Shown here one piece after another: positions 12,215 to 23,900 of a stretch of 64,000 bases of DNA; the stretch's first letter is position 1; every line of letters starts with the position of its first letter. The position numbers and the translations under genes are program-made. This stretch comes from Quillaja saponaria. Taxonomy: Eukaryota > Streptophyta > Magnoliopsida > Fabales > Quillajaceae. Where the stretch lies: the NCBI GenBank assembly GCA_029379385.1, contig CM055607.1:12214001-12278000 (forward strand), in the 5' to 3' direction. The notes under the pieces are model-generated. The model was not told the DNA's origin. It saw only the letters and a list, made by a program, of their open reading frames with translations, and made no database searches.

Positions 12215-13066
12215 CATTTCTCCTTAGGGTTCGAAAGTTTCAGTGCGCCTACGAATATCGGTTGTAGCTTTCAAGGTAAAAAGCTCATCTTAAACCATTT
12301 CTATTCGACTTTCAACTCGTTCTTAGCTTAATTTTTTTTAATACCTCTGTTTGATTCGCGAGAAAGTACCGGAGAATGAAAGATTTGGGGTCTGTTAATA
12401 GAAGAGTGTATAGATTTTTTGTGTTCCTAGTTGTTAGTAGCTACATGAAAGAATCTATTGTCTCTGTATCCAGTAGATCTGATTGATATCTTGCTTGATC
12501 TGTTTTGAAAAGTAGGTTTTTTTTTGTTTTTTTTTGGTATTTATCTTCTGTTAATTAGTTTACCCTCTTTCCTTCTTCTTTCTCATGGGGTTTGGTGTAA
12601 ATAAGAATTCACATTTGTATGTTGTCTTGTTATGATTTAATTTGGTATTATGATTTTGTAAATAGGCATCTGAACAGTTGGTTGATAATATTAGTAACTA
12701 TGTTGATTAATGGATTGTGGATCCTTTTTATATGCTCTGAGAAAAAGGAGTACCTAAATTTATAATTGCGTGTACTTGTTTTTGTAAAATTTAGATCAAA
12801 TTGTTCTTGCCATTTATCTAATCTTGATGCGATTGACCAGCCTTTTTTGGCTCTTATATTGGCTTCGCTTAATCTACAATAGCTTTTATCTCTAATTAGG
12901 TCTTGTTCACAGGCTCTTTGACTGTGATTGCTCTACTAGCTAGTATTTTTGGTTTCTCCATTTTCTCCCTGACTTTCATTAATTTTACTTACTTTGCACT
13001 AATTCTGCTCCTGTTTGCACATTGCAGGAAATTACACAGCAGGTTCTCAACTTCTGGACGGAGAAA
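12215..13066 (+). other. 5' UTR exon and leader intron of the SR splicing-factor gene
   Basis: A leader exon is inferred to end at 12275 (ctttcaag followed by gtaaaaag). The intron runs 12276-13027 and ends in ttgcacattgcag, after which 39 bases of leader precede the ATG at 13067. A leader intron just before the ATG is common in plant SR genes. The start of the leader exon is a guess. Confidence 0.5.
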
Positions 13067-16000
13067 ATGAGGCCTATTTTCTGCGGAAACTTTGAGTATG
13101 ATGCTCGGCAAGGGGAGCTGGAGCGGCTTTTTAGGAGATATGGGAAGGTTGATAGGGTGGATATGAAGTCTGGTAAGCCCTTGTTTCACTCTCTGACCTT
13201 TTGATACATTAATGATAGCGCGTCCTTGCATATTACAGTCTGTTTGGTTCATTAGTTGGTCTAATTTTATTGTGCTCTGGTTCTTTTCTTTTGGAAAAAT
13301 ATTGTGAAATTTGATGTTTGAGCGTGAATTTGAACTTTTTGTGTTTAGATGAATCGGAAAGTTATAAGTAGGTTTCTGGGTTAACAACTTAGCATATGAA
13401 ATAAAATTCCGTTGCTGGAAGTTGTCAGTGGACTGTCTTTTTTTGGCCCAGCAAGTTTATTAGATTGGTATTGAAATTATTTATACAAGTACTATCCTTA
13501 ACTAGTCCAAATTTCCTTCCTGTTGATTCAATATGTTTATTCAAGAGAAAGAAAGTTTATTCTTACTGTGGAAAGCATTCATTGCGAAGTAGAGCCAATA
13601 AGTTGACTTGGGAAAATAAGTGAAATTATGAACTCATGCATTTCATTTCAGCTCTCAAGATCTATTTGGGCTAGGATAATCTGACGAGTCTTGTCCAATA
13701 ACAGGCCCTGTCTTTTTAGAGCAGTAAATTGATTGACTTATCTTATGTAGTTATGTCCAAAAACACTAGACTGGAATTAAAACTACCTGTGTTGCGTGAA
13801 TCTACGAAAGTATGTTGTATGGTGAGAGAGGATATAAAAGTTACATAATTTCAACTCCTTGCAACGAGGCTTTCTTTCATTTGGTGACAAAAGAAGAGCC
13901 AATGAGTTGATACTTGGTAGTTCCCCATCAAACTGGTTGTTCTGCGCATGCATACCACTGCTCAAGATTCATGATTCAGTTCCAGGAGCCTGACCGTGAT
14001 ACCCGGAAGCTGCTATCTTCCCTTGTTGAGCTTCAGTGGGGGATTCAAGATATCTTTACAAAAAGAAAAAAACATATTTTTTGAAGCATCAACCCCCATA
14101 CTCAACATTTTCTTTGGCGCAGGATTATCTTGGCATATCCATACTCTGGGCTAATGGATGGGCTTTTCAGAATTATGTATCCTGCATGTGACCAAGCATC
14201 CTCTTTTCTATAGAAGAGTCAGTCTGATCTGCAATGGCACTAGCATTCCACATTAACCTCAGACACATTTGTATTTCATTCCTCATGCCTTTTGCCCAGC
14301 CTAACATTGCCGACCTCACAGCAGAGGCAGTTGAATAGATGGAGAAGGCACTCTCTTTCCATTCATGTACCATGAGACATTCACTTTTGGATTCTTGTCC
14401 TTGACACCAATTTGTTTAACACTCAAGGTCTGTTACTAAATTTATTGGTCAAATTAGTTTATAAAAATAGCAGAGGTTTATCAAATTTTTACATTACGGT
14501 AGGTTCGACTTTTGTGGTGGTTGTATATTGCACATGAAGTGATGTCTAATTATAATCGAAGGTTCTTTGTGGGAGGATTCTCACCTAATTTTCTTTCTCT
14601 CTTTCTGTATTGAACATGTAAAGAAAATGAAAATTTGTTTTTCTGGTGTACAGGATTTGCTTTCATCTATATGGAAGATGAGAGGGATGGTGAGGATGCA
14701 ATCCGTGCTCTTGATCGGATAGAATTTGGTCGAAAGGGTCGCAGACTTCGTGTTGAATGGACTAAGGTAACCTATTAATACAACCATTGGTGATGAGAAC
14801 TTTTTAGCCTTGTTGAAATGTTCCTTTCATTTTGTCATAATTTAACTTGGAACTTGCTTTTGAGTTGCAGCAAGAACGTGGCATCAGAAGGCCTGGTGGT
14901 TCAAGAAGGCCTTCAGCTAATGCAAGACCATCAAAGACCCTATTTGTTATCAATTTTGATCCTTATAATACAAGGACAAGGGACTTGGAGAGGCACTTTG
15001 AACCATATGGCAAGATAGTCAGTGTAAGGATCAGAAGGAACTTTGCATTTGTTCAATATGAGGCAGAGGATGATGCCAGCAGAGCGCTAGAAGCTACAAA
15101 TAACAGGTATAACCTTCTTCCTGCTTTTGCAATTTATTATCTGCAAAATTCATACTCCATTTTTGAAACATTATGATAATGTGATTGATTAATCTGGATA
15201 TAATTCCTAAGTACCTCCTTTTTTTCTGTGTTTACTAGTTTATTGTTTGTTTTCATACTGATAACAGTAATAATTTCTGTTTAAATTATGTCCAGCAAGT
15301 TAATGGATCGCGTTATTTCGGTTGAATTTGCTGTAAGGGATGATGATGAGAGGCGCAATGGACATAGCCCTGAGAGAAGCCATGATCGGTCACGTGATAG
15401 AAGGCGATCTCCAAGTCCTTATCGTAGAGAAAGGGGTAGCCCTGATTATGGCCGTGGTGCTAGTCCATTTAGGAGAGACCGGGGTAGCCCTGATTATGGT
15501 CGTGGCCGCAGCCCAATACCCCATCGCAGGGATAGGGTGAGCCCTGATTATGACCGTGGTAGTCGTAGTCCTTATCGAAGAGAGAGGGCTGGTTCTGACC
15601 ATGGCCGTGGCCCCAGCCGTAGTCCTTATCGAAGAGAGAGGGTTGGTTCTGACCATGGCCGTGGCACCAGCCGTAGCCCTTATCGAAGAGAGAGGGTAAG
15701 AACTGACACTGGCAGTAGACTCAGCCATAGTCCTAATGGAAGAGAGCGAGCTAGCCCTGCAAATGGTCGTGGTTCAAGCCGTAGTCCTTATGACAGGGAG
15801 AGGGAGAGTCCTGAAAATGGTCAGGTACCTAAACGTAGTCCTTACAGAAGAGAAAATGCTAGCCCTGACAATGGTTCTGGTGGTAGCCCAAATTCGATGC
15901 CCGAGCCCAGGGACAGTCCCAACTATGGTGGTCCCGAGAGCCCAATGGAAGAAGGATACCACAGGTAACTATTTTTCAGATTTTTGTTCTCAACCACAAT

Positions 16001-16089
16001 TATACCTATATATGTATGTTAGAATTATCTTACCTTGTTTATACTTACACTGCTTATAATGCAGTCGATCACCACCTGCAGAAGAATGA
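13067..16089 (+). CDS. RS41: Arginine/serine-rich splicing factor, RS40/RS41 type
   Basis: Five coding exons (13067-13172, 14654-14766, 14871-15106, 15296-15964, 16065-16089) join in frame to give 382 residues. It has two RNA-recognition motifs. The first starts with [20 protein letters not shown] and contains [20 protein letters not shown]; the second contains [20 protein letters not shown] and [19 protein letters not shown]. An RS domain made of SPYRRER and SPDYGRG units follows, and the protein ends SRSPPAEE, the same end I recall for Arabidopsis RS41. RS-subfamily SR proteins act in the nucleus in spliceosome assembly and splice-site choice and are regulated by phosphorylation of the RS domain. 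The long first coding intron (13173-14653) is typical of this subfamily, where alternative splicing commonly produces non-coding isoforms. RS40 and RS41 are close paralogues; I favour RS41 from gene neighbourhood. Confidence 0.92.
13173..14653 (+). other. Long first coding intron of the SR gene
   Basis: This 1.48-kb intron has a gtaagc donor and a gtacag acceptor. In plant RS-type SR genes this position is known for alternative splicing that introduces premature stops. The region near 13980-14380 has higher G+C and could hold such an exon, but I cannot pick its borders from sequence alone. Confidence 0.5.
15564..15725 (+). repeat. 54-bp tandem repeats in the RS domain
   Basis: cgtagtccttatcgaagaga recurs at 15564 and 15618, and in a near form (cgtagcccttatcgaagaga) at 15672, a period of 54 bases or 18 residues. 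Each unit encodes RSPYRRER followed by a short Gly/Arg/Ser spacer. The first two units are almost identical, which indicates recent expansion. Confidence 0.8.
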
Positions 16090-17848
16090 TCGTGATTTTG
16101 ATGAACTAAGGAAACAGGGACAACTAGTTGTAGCAATTGGTGATGGCAGAACTTGATTAAATTTTAAGCAATTTGTACTTAAGTTGAATAGCAATTAAGC
16201 TCTGGAAATTGTGATGTAGGGCCATGTCTGATTTTAGTTAGTTTTGTGTTTCAGATCGTATGTAGACCGATTTTGTTTTGAACATCAAACTTGTAATGCA
16301 TGTCCTTGTGATCTGTGTTGACATTGAATTTTACTTTTGTTACATGCACTTAAGAAGTTGATATTATAGATGTCTTTGGCAGAGAAACCTACATTTCTGT
16401 GACCTTGTTTTTGATGCAGGATGTTACGTATAGAAACTTGTTGGCAATTTGGATTCACTTACCACACCTCAGGGGTTCCTCATCTGGACATAATTGCTTG
16501 TTCTTTTGCTAACTTAATTTCAAGGATTCACCTAGCAACCATCAACCTTGCCTACTTGTCAAATTCTCTAATTCATGCTGTTGGCTTTTTGTGAAGAAAA
16601 CTGAATGCAACAAAGTAGCCTGAGTGATGGCAAGACCAGTATTCTGAATTTATTTGTTTTCATATTGCTGATAGCAATTAGACTGAAACTTTAGGAAGTT
16701 ACCCTTAGATAGCACCCCTCATTCTGCTGACCTATGTTGTCTTAATTCTTCTGTTTTTTTTTTCTTTTTCTTTTTTGAAGGAATAGAACGTGAATGGTAT
16801 AAAATAATAATGAATCAAAATCTTCCATTAAGCTTATCATCTCCCTAGGAATCTTTTGGATAAAGAAAACCTCCCCCAACGTTTATTTCAAAGGGTAAGT
16901 GTCGAGATTTTGCAGCAAGACTTGCCATATTTTCAGACTAATATAGTCTAAGCACCCACGCAAATCTTTGTAAAAGCTAAACTTCGGGTTTACTAGCTCC
17001 GTAAGACTGTAACCATGCATATACTCGTTATTCCTATGGAGAAATCTTTTGTAAAAGCTAAATTTGTTATTGAGTTTGATATGGGATTTAATCATCAACG
17101 GGATACAAAAAGCTTATGGAATCAAAAGCTATTTACGAGTACCTAATAGTGTAAGAAGATTTCAAGATAAAATGTCTAAAAGATTAACGATTTATTTTTT
17201 ATTGAATATCCCAATATAAATTATCTTATGCTATGACAATTTATGTCTTATCAAATATTATAAATATCATTTAGTATTTTGCAGTCAACTATTGATATGT
17301 TTGATAATTTATGTCTTCAAACTATAAACTATTTTCAGTACAAGCGTAGTACATTAATAAACTATAATCAATTTCATTAACTTTAGAAATAATTAAGAAA
17401 ATTACTATATATGAGTTCTTAAATTGGTGAAATATTATAGAAGATTTGTCACATGAACTAATGTTGATTAATGCGTTAAATATGATAAAATATTAGTTGA
17501 TGGGATCTTTGTTGACGTCTCCCATCATCTCACTTTTCTAATTCTTGAGCAATGTTGTACTTATATACTATAGATTTGAAATGTTAAAATGTCCCTCAAC
17601 AAATTAGGAAATAATATGGGCAAAACCATGCCTATAGTGCATATGCTAAGATTTTATATGATCCTCTTTTCCTACCATGTAATTCTTGTCATCAATAAAT
17701 AATTGAATTTTTTATAAACAAATAAAAGAATTGAATTGATTTAAATATAATATTCATAGTCTAAATTGTCCGTGAGGGGCTTTCTTGGTCATCAATTAGG
17801 GTATATTTTCCAAACATTCAAAAAAGCCTTCATTCCACCGAAAGGTTA

Positions 17849-17928
17849 ATATATTTTCTAGACATGACAAATTTTTCACCAACAAATAATATACTTTCTA
17901 GAAATGACAAATTTTTCATCAACAAATA
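17849..17928 (+). repeat. 40-bp tandem duplication
   Basis: Two adjacent units of the form aatatattttctagacatgacaaatttttcaccaacaaat (second unit with a few substitutions) repeat with a period of 40 bases. Non-coding. Confidence 0.7.
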
Positions 17929-18647
17929 ATATATTTGATAATAATTTCTTTTTAAGTATTTAGTAATTTAAATCTATTAATTAGTTTAAAACTAACAAAA
18001 AGATTACCCCGCTAATCTATATATGGAATGGTTGGGAAATAAAACGTCTGCCCTTCAACCATGTTATATGCTGTCCCTTATTCTAATTATTAAGGGCAGT
18101 AATATTACAATGTAACTAATTAATTTGGTATATTCTTAGCAAAAAAAAACTAATTAATTTGGTATATTGAATTATAATACTTTCAGTGTGAGATGAGATT
18201 TTAAGTATGCAAAACAATTTTGGGAAAAATCTGCTTGAAGGGTGTCAAATCCAAGAGTTAAAGATTAAAAAATAGATTTTAAAAATTATTAACGTGAAGG
18301 ATATTTCAACACCCGGCTTTAGAAAACACCCCTTTACAACAAATTATTTTATGAGATTTTTCAACAATTTTCTATGATAGATACATGCACGTAATATATA
18401 ATTTGTCATGTACACATTCCAATTCCTTATCACCTTATTCTAGTAGAAGTTAAGTGTAAAAACATGAGAGAGGATGGTGGGAAAGTGAGAAGTTCTTGTT
18501 GATATGGTTTTTGACAATTGATGCATGTCAATATCTCTTATCAAGAAGCTGTGTACGTACAACCAGTGTATGTATATCATGTAAATTATAAGGTCTTTTC
18601 TCCTCTTCTTTCTCCTCTTCTTTTCTCCTTTTTACCTTTTTCTTCCC

Positions 18648-18661
18648 GGGGGGGGGGGGGG
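18648..18661. repeat. Run of 14 G after a polypyrimidine tract
   Basis: Fourteen consecutive G follow about 50 bases of almost pure C and T. Such a run is out of character for this A+T-rich sequence. It may be a hypervariable mononucleotide repeat or mark a poorly resolved spot in the assembly. Confidence 0.8.
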
Positions 18662-19293
18662 TTGTGGAAGTTGTGGTAGGGCATAAATCTTATGGTGAGG
18701 TGCAATCGACAATGGTATCTTTGTGCAGACCAAAAATATATGGTTTAAAGAAACTTGGAAGTGACACAATTTGAAGCCGTCCCGCAACGAAGCGGACAAT
18801 TTAAGGCTGCCATTGCCAAATTTTTAAATCATCACTTGACATATCAAAGATAAACATTGATGAATGCTAATGGGCTTTTTGACTTTTGGTTTCCTTGCAA
18901 ATATGGGTGGTCTTTGTATAACAAACCGTCCAAGGACATTTTTTTTTGTCTTTTATCATGTTGCTACTATAAAAACAAACCATTCTATGACCCCTAACGA
19001 TAATGCTGGAAAAACCCTTTTGACTTTGATACTATTATGTATTGGAAGCTCTGTTTTTTGCGTTTGAACATTCTAATTTAGTTTGATTTTATATGTTCCA
19101 ACTTCGAATTAACAAAAGAAAAAAAAAAAAACGACAAACTTAAAACTCCAAATCTTCTTACAAAGTGCCAAAGTGGATGTTGTCTTTCTTCATTAACTAT
19201 ATCTATAATGATGTAATGTAGGCAGTAAGCCGTCCGTCCAAAAGTGTTTGGCATTAAGGCAAATTGTGTTAAATGCAAAGCCAAGTAATCCCC

Positions 19294-19300
19294 TATAAAA
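19294..19300 (+). promoter_or_regulatory. Probable TATA box of the MATE gene
   Basis: tataaaa lies 84 bases before the ATG at 19384, between two C-rich stretches. Position and motif fit a plant core promoter. Confidence 0.5.
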
Positions 19301-19383
19301 CCCCCACCCCAACCCCTTGCATAACCCCCCAAAATCTCTCTGTAAGCTTCTCTTAACACAATTTAAAAAACAATTGCGCAAGT

Positions 19384-20943
19384 ATGTGTCTGCTAACTTC
19401 TCATCTCTCCTGCAAATGCAATTCAAATCCCCATTACCTTCACTCAGTCAAAGACCTAGAACAACCAGACATGTTCACCACCCCATTGATCCCCAAAAGC
19501 CCATCACCAAACGAAGAAAAAGTCATACCAAAGCAAACCCAGAAAACCCATCTCTCTCTTGCCTTCAAAGAAGCCACATCTATCGCGAAAATAACATTTC
19601 CCATGATACTCACAGGTCTATTGTTATATTCTCGTTCAATGATTTCCATGCTCTTTCTTGGCCGCCTTGGTGAGCTCGCCTTAGCCGGTGGTTCTCTTGC
19701 AGTTGGATTTGCTAACATTACCGGTTACTCAATTCTTTCTGGCCTTTCCTTGGGAATGGAGTCCATTTGCGGACAAGCTTTTGGTGCAAAAAATAACACC
19801 ATTTTAGGCCTATACTTGCAGAGGACAATTCTTTTACTCATCTGTACGTCTATACCCATATCTCTTCTTTGGCTATACATGAAGGAAATCCTTCTCTTTT
19901 GTGACCAAGATGAAGCAATAGCCACACAAGCCCAATCATATCTTCTCTATTCTCTTCCTGACCTCTTAGCACAATCCCTTTTACACCCATTACGAATTTA
20001 CTTACGAACTCAGTCCATTACTCTGCCTCTGACATTTTGTGCCGCTTTATCAATTTTTCTCCACGTACCCATTAATTATCTTCTTGTCTCACACCTTAAT
20101 TTAGGAATTAAAGGCGTAGCTCTTAGTGGGGTTTGGACCAATTTCAATTTGGTAGCATCTTTGATTCTGTATATCATCTTCTCTGGCGTCCACAAATTGA
20201 CATGGGGAGGTTTTTCCATGGAATGCTTTACTCAATGGAAATCTCTCCTCACTTTGGCCATTCCAAGCTGCATTTCTGTATGCCTTGAATGGTGGTGGTA
20301 CGAAATTATGATTTTGCTTTGTGGGTTGTTGTTGAATCCCAGAGCTACTGTGGCTTCCATGGGAATTTTAATCCAAACCACTGCACTTATCTACATTTTC
20401 CCATCATCAATAAGCTTCAGTGTCTCTACCAGAGTTGGCAACAAATTAGGCGCAAACAAGCCCTCTAAAGCAAAGCTTGTTGCAATTGTGGGCCTTTCTT
20501 GCAGCTTCGTATTAGGCCTTTCAGGAATGGTGTTTGCAGTGATGGTTAGGGACGTCTGGGCAAGCATGTTCACCAAAGATAAAGAGATAATCGGCCTGAC
20601 ATCCTTGGTTTTACCTATAATCGGCCTTTGCGAGCTTGGAAATTGTCCCCAAACAACAGGATGTGGGGTGCTAAGAGGCACTGCGAGGCCAAAAGTTGGT
20701 GCAACTCTCAATTTGGGCTGCTTTTACCTTGTGGGGATGCCAGTGGCAATTTGGTTGGGTTTCTATGCTGGGTTTGATTTTCAAGGATTATGGCTTGGTC
20801 TATTGGCTGCACAAGGGTCATGTGCCGTGACCATGTTGGTAGTTCTGAGTCAAACAGATTGGGATGGGGAAGCTCAGAGAGCCAAGATGCTGACTGAAGA
20901 AGGAGCAGTGAGAGTTGTTGTTGATGACAGCCAAGTGTTTTGA
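19384..20943 (+). CDS. DTX50: MATE/DTX efflux transporter, DTX50-like
   Basis: One uninterrupted frame of 519 residues, as is usual for the intronless DTX48-50 clade. Twelve hydrophobic segments are expected and hydrophobic blocks fill residues 75-490. Family signatures are clear: MISMLFLGRLGELALAGGSL, LSLGMESICGQAFGA, HPLRIYLRTQSITLPL, CLEWWWYEIMILLCGLL, ASMGILIQTT and CELGNCPQTTGCGVLRGTAR. MATE proteins export organic solutes using an ion gradient. In Arabidopsis the clade members act at plasma, Golgi or late-endosomal membranes, and DTX50 is reported to export abscisic acid. LVSHLNLGIKGVALSGV and the position next to RS41 favour the DTX50 orthologue; the MC start resembles DTX48/49 instead. 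A shorter start at 19471 (MFTTPLIPK) is possible. No breaks are seen. Function at clade level is sure, substrate is inferred. Confidence 0.92.
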   Translation: MCLLTSHLSCKCNSNPHYLHSVKDLEQPDMFTTPLIPKSPSPNEEKVIPKQTQKTHLSLAFKEATSIAKITFPMILTGLLLYSRSMISMLFLGRLGELALAGGSLAVGFANITGYSILSGLSLGMESICGQAFGAKNNTILGLYLQRTILLLICTSIPISLLWLYMKEILLFCDQDEAIATQAQSYLLYSLPDLLAQSLLHPLRIYLRTQSITLPLTFCAALSIFLHVPINYLLVSHLNLGIKGVALSGVWTNFNLVASLILYIIFSGVHKLTWGGFSMECFTQWKSLLTLAIPSCISVCLEWWWYEIMILLCGLLLNPRATVASMGILIQTTALIYIFPSSISFSVSTRVGNKLGANKPSKAKLVAIVGLSCSFVLGLSGMVFAVMVRDVWASMFTKDKEIIGLTSLVLPIIGLCELGNCPQTTGCGVLRGTARPKVGATLNLGCFYLVGMPVAIWLGFYAGFDFQGLWLGLLAAQGSCAVTMLVVLSQTDWDGEAQRAKMLTEEGAVRVVVDDSQVF

Positions 20944-23900
20944 GGCAGAGAAGCCACAAAAGGCTAAATTCAAGGAAGATTCTTTATTATTAGATAATTA
21001 AAACGAGTCTAAACATTCACTGGTTTATTTAATCCATTTTTATTTTCAATTTACCAAAAAAAAATAGTCAGAGGAGGCTTCTTTTATTTGGTTTGGTGGA
21101 GCTGGGGCATTTTCCGATGGGCGGACTCTCTCACGAGGACTTTCTGCTACTTCAAGTGAAATTCAGTAGCAGAAGCTGGGTTCTACTCCGAGCAAACCAA
21201 TATTTATCTCATAGATTCTGTTGCTACTGTCAAGGACAACTTTTTGCTACTGTCAAAAGCTTATTTGCTTCATCGTTAGTCTACTTTGCATCCAACATTC
21301 TGCTTTCAATGATTACGGCCTTACTAAATTTGCTTATTGTGAAGCTGTATTCATAAATAATGAAAAACAACAAATTAGTTGGAATGACAAAGAATCAAAC
21401 ATTTCATATAAGGGTAGGCAGCTAGAAATTTATTCTTGTGGTCGGACTCAAATATTTTATAAACATATGCAACTACTGTAAGCAATAAAAAAATTAATAA
21501 GAAATTTAATGAGCCATAAGATATAATAAAAATTTATAGGCTACAAAAGTTAAAAGATAAAAATAAATATTTGTTAAATATATCTTGAGTTGTTTAAATA
21601 AAATCTAAAATTTTAAACGACGCGCTTTTATCTCATATTGTCTATTAGGCTTTAAGTTTTAATCCATTAATCTTGTAGTTTTATAATCTTGTAATATAAA
21701 AAGTAAAAATTTTATTTATTCTTATTTTTAGAGAGGCCATGATATTAAATAAGAGAAAATAAAAAGTAAAAAATTAATTTTAAAATAGAATATTAATAGT
21801 TTTGAAAAAAATTTGAGCGTGCTGCCAGTCCTTTAAAGGGACCACCCTTGAGGGTAGGTTTGGGAAAATTTTGTATTTCTTATTTGGGTTCGAAAGCTCG
21901 TAGCCTAGAGTTGGTGAGCATCCAATTGTGCCTGCCCTGTTCTGAGAATTGGACGTAGCCTAGTTATCTCTTTTTTTATTTTTATTTTTCTTGTAGCAAA
22001 AAAAATAGAATTATCCAATTTTTAAAAGTACACACAAACAAACATGAACAATGCTTATTAGGAATGCACAACATTTATGCTGAATGTGATTCATATTTTG
22101 CTTCGTTGATTGCATGCACAATTATGGGCCACATCAATTGCAACTAAGACACGCACCCATCTATAGTTCTATATAACCAGTTTATAAGAAACTGTTATAT
22201 TTCATTGACATACTAAATCAGTTAATGGGTGAGTCATAGTTACACCAAATAACTATTATTTTGGAGAATCATGGGGTTCTCTTTCTTTTTCCCCTTTAGT
22301 TTTGCACCAAAATTTCAACCATAGAATCTTGGTTACCAGAAATATTATAGGGATCATAACAAACGTGGTATTACAGAGATACTCTGTTTTTGAGAGTTTT
22401 TTTTTTTTTGACATATAGAGTTTTTATATCAGTTCTTATCTTCATTATAAATTTGCAATGATAACCTCTCAATTCAACAATCAATAAATTTTGAAAACTA
22501 CATTAAAATAGAAAAACAACTCACACTATGACTTCGTAGACACTCTATTTTAGAGCTTGATTTGGTAAAATTTGTGTCAACCTAATAAGGTTTATAAAGA
22601 CATAAAGAGTGAGATTTGTTTTTAATGAATAAATAATTAAATATATAAAAAGCTTTGGCAGACGGCTGGCTGGATAAATGTCCTGATGACTCCGTCTCTC
22701 TGCTCCTTGTGTGTTCTTCATCTTTGACGCTATTGCCAAAAAAAAATAGGTGGACTTGATTCACTTTAAAAGCAATTGTTCCTTCACTATTAAACAGAAT
22801 AAGATGCAAAAATAAGATTGGAATCTTGTGCCGAAAACCAAAGAATATATGCAGATGCATATATTCACCACAAAGTTTGCAATTTGCATTCTCTTTTAAT
22901 TAGTCAACTACTTCATGATGCTTTGCCTTATCAAAGTGAGGACAACCTGGGTTTTGTTTGTTCTTCTAAGTAATTTTGTAAGAGGAGAGGTCTATTTACT
23001 TATAAGGATTATAAAATCCTATAGTCTTAGTAACATGAGAGTTCACATATTGACACTTCCTGAGCGTAATAGGGCGACCCATTAGTTGTGGGCCTAGCTC
23101 TGATACTATGTTGGAGCCTCACTTTTAAAAACCAATCAATTGGTGATAAGAGGAGATGTCTATTTACTTATAAAAATTATAAAGTCCTTTAACTTTATCA
23201 ATATGTGAGTCATTGATTACAAGAGGAGAGACTCATTTATTTATAAAGATTACAAAGACATCTAACCTTAACAATGTGTGAACTAGCAACGTGAGAGTTT
23301 ACACATTGACATTAAGAAAAAAAAAAAAAATCTTACTAATTCATATGAAATTGTAAAGTATTGAAATGGTATTTACAGAAGTTTGGCACTACTATGTAGT
23401 AAAATGACCATCTCTGCCATTAATATTAAAATTTTGAAGATGTTAGTTTTTAAATTTCTTCAGGTGTCATATGATTAGACTCTCCAACACAAAGGATAGT
23501 ATTGACTTATGAATAAAGATGTGAATGGAAATGGTCAGAACTTGAAGAATATATAGGTTGGTAATGATAATTAATTATTTATACACATAAGATGACAATA
23601 CATATATTTAACTACTAATTTAATGTCATTGTTGGTCTTAAACTAACCAAACAATTTAGTTGAGAAAGTCATGATTAGTTTAACATGATACAATAAAAAT
23701 TACAAGTATAGGCCTCATACATGTTCAAATCTCATTATTATTTTTATTTTACCGTTTAAAGAAGTATTTGATAACTCGAGTGAAATTGAAGAAGTGTTTT
23801 GTAAATTCTTAAAAATTATTTTTTTAATTCTTTATGAACAATCATATTTTTTATTTAGTATACAGATTAAGTTTATAATTCATTTTATTGATTTTTGAGT

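Larger units (their letters stand above)
16090..19293. other. SR 3' UTR and intergenic region
   Basis: The first 250 bases or so are probably the 3' UTR of the splicing factor. The remainder is A+T-rich with no gene I can support. It contains a 40-bp tandem duplication near 17849-17928, a repeated ctaattaatttggtatatt near 18116 and 18150, and a polypyrimidine tract followed by a run of 14 G at 18648-18661. Confidence 0.5.

Noticed and set aside
14173..14373. 66-residue minus-strand frame inside the first intron of the splicing-factor gene
   Set aside because: No recognisable domain. An alternative exon of the host gene is a likelier reason for the higher G+C.
15340..16059. Long alternative frames over the RS domain on both strands (112, 107 and 66 residues)
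   Set aside because: They are shadows of the repetitive Arg/Ser-coding sequence of the splicing factor; none resembles a protein family.
21840..21970. ggttcgaaagctcgtagc as a pol III box B or tRNA remnant
   Set aside because: No matching box A at the right distance and no flanking duplication.
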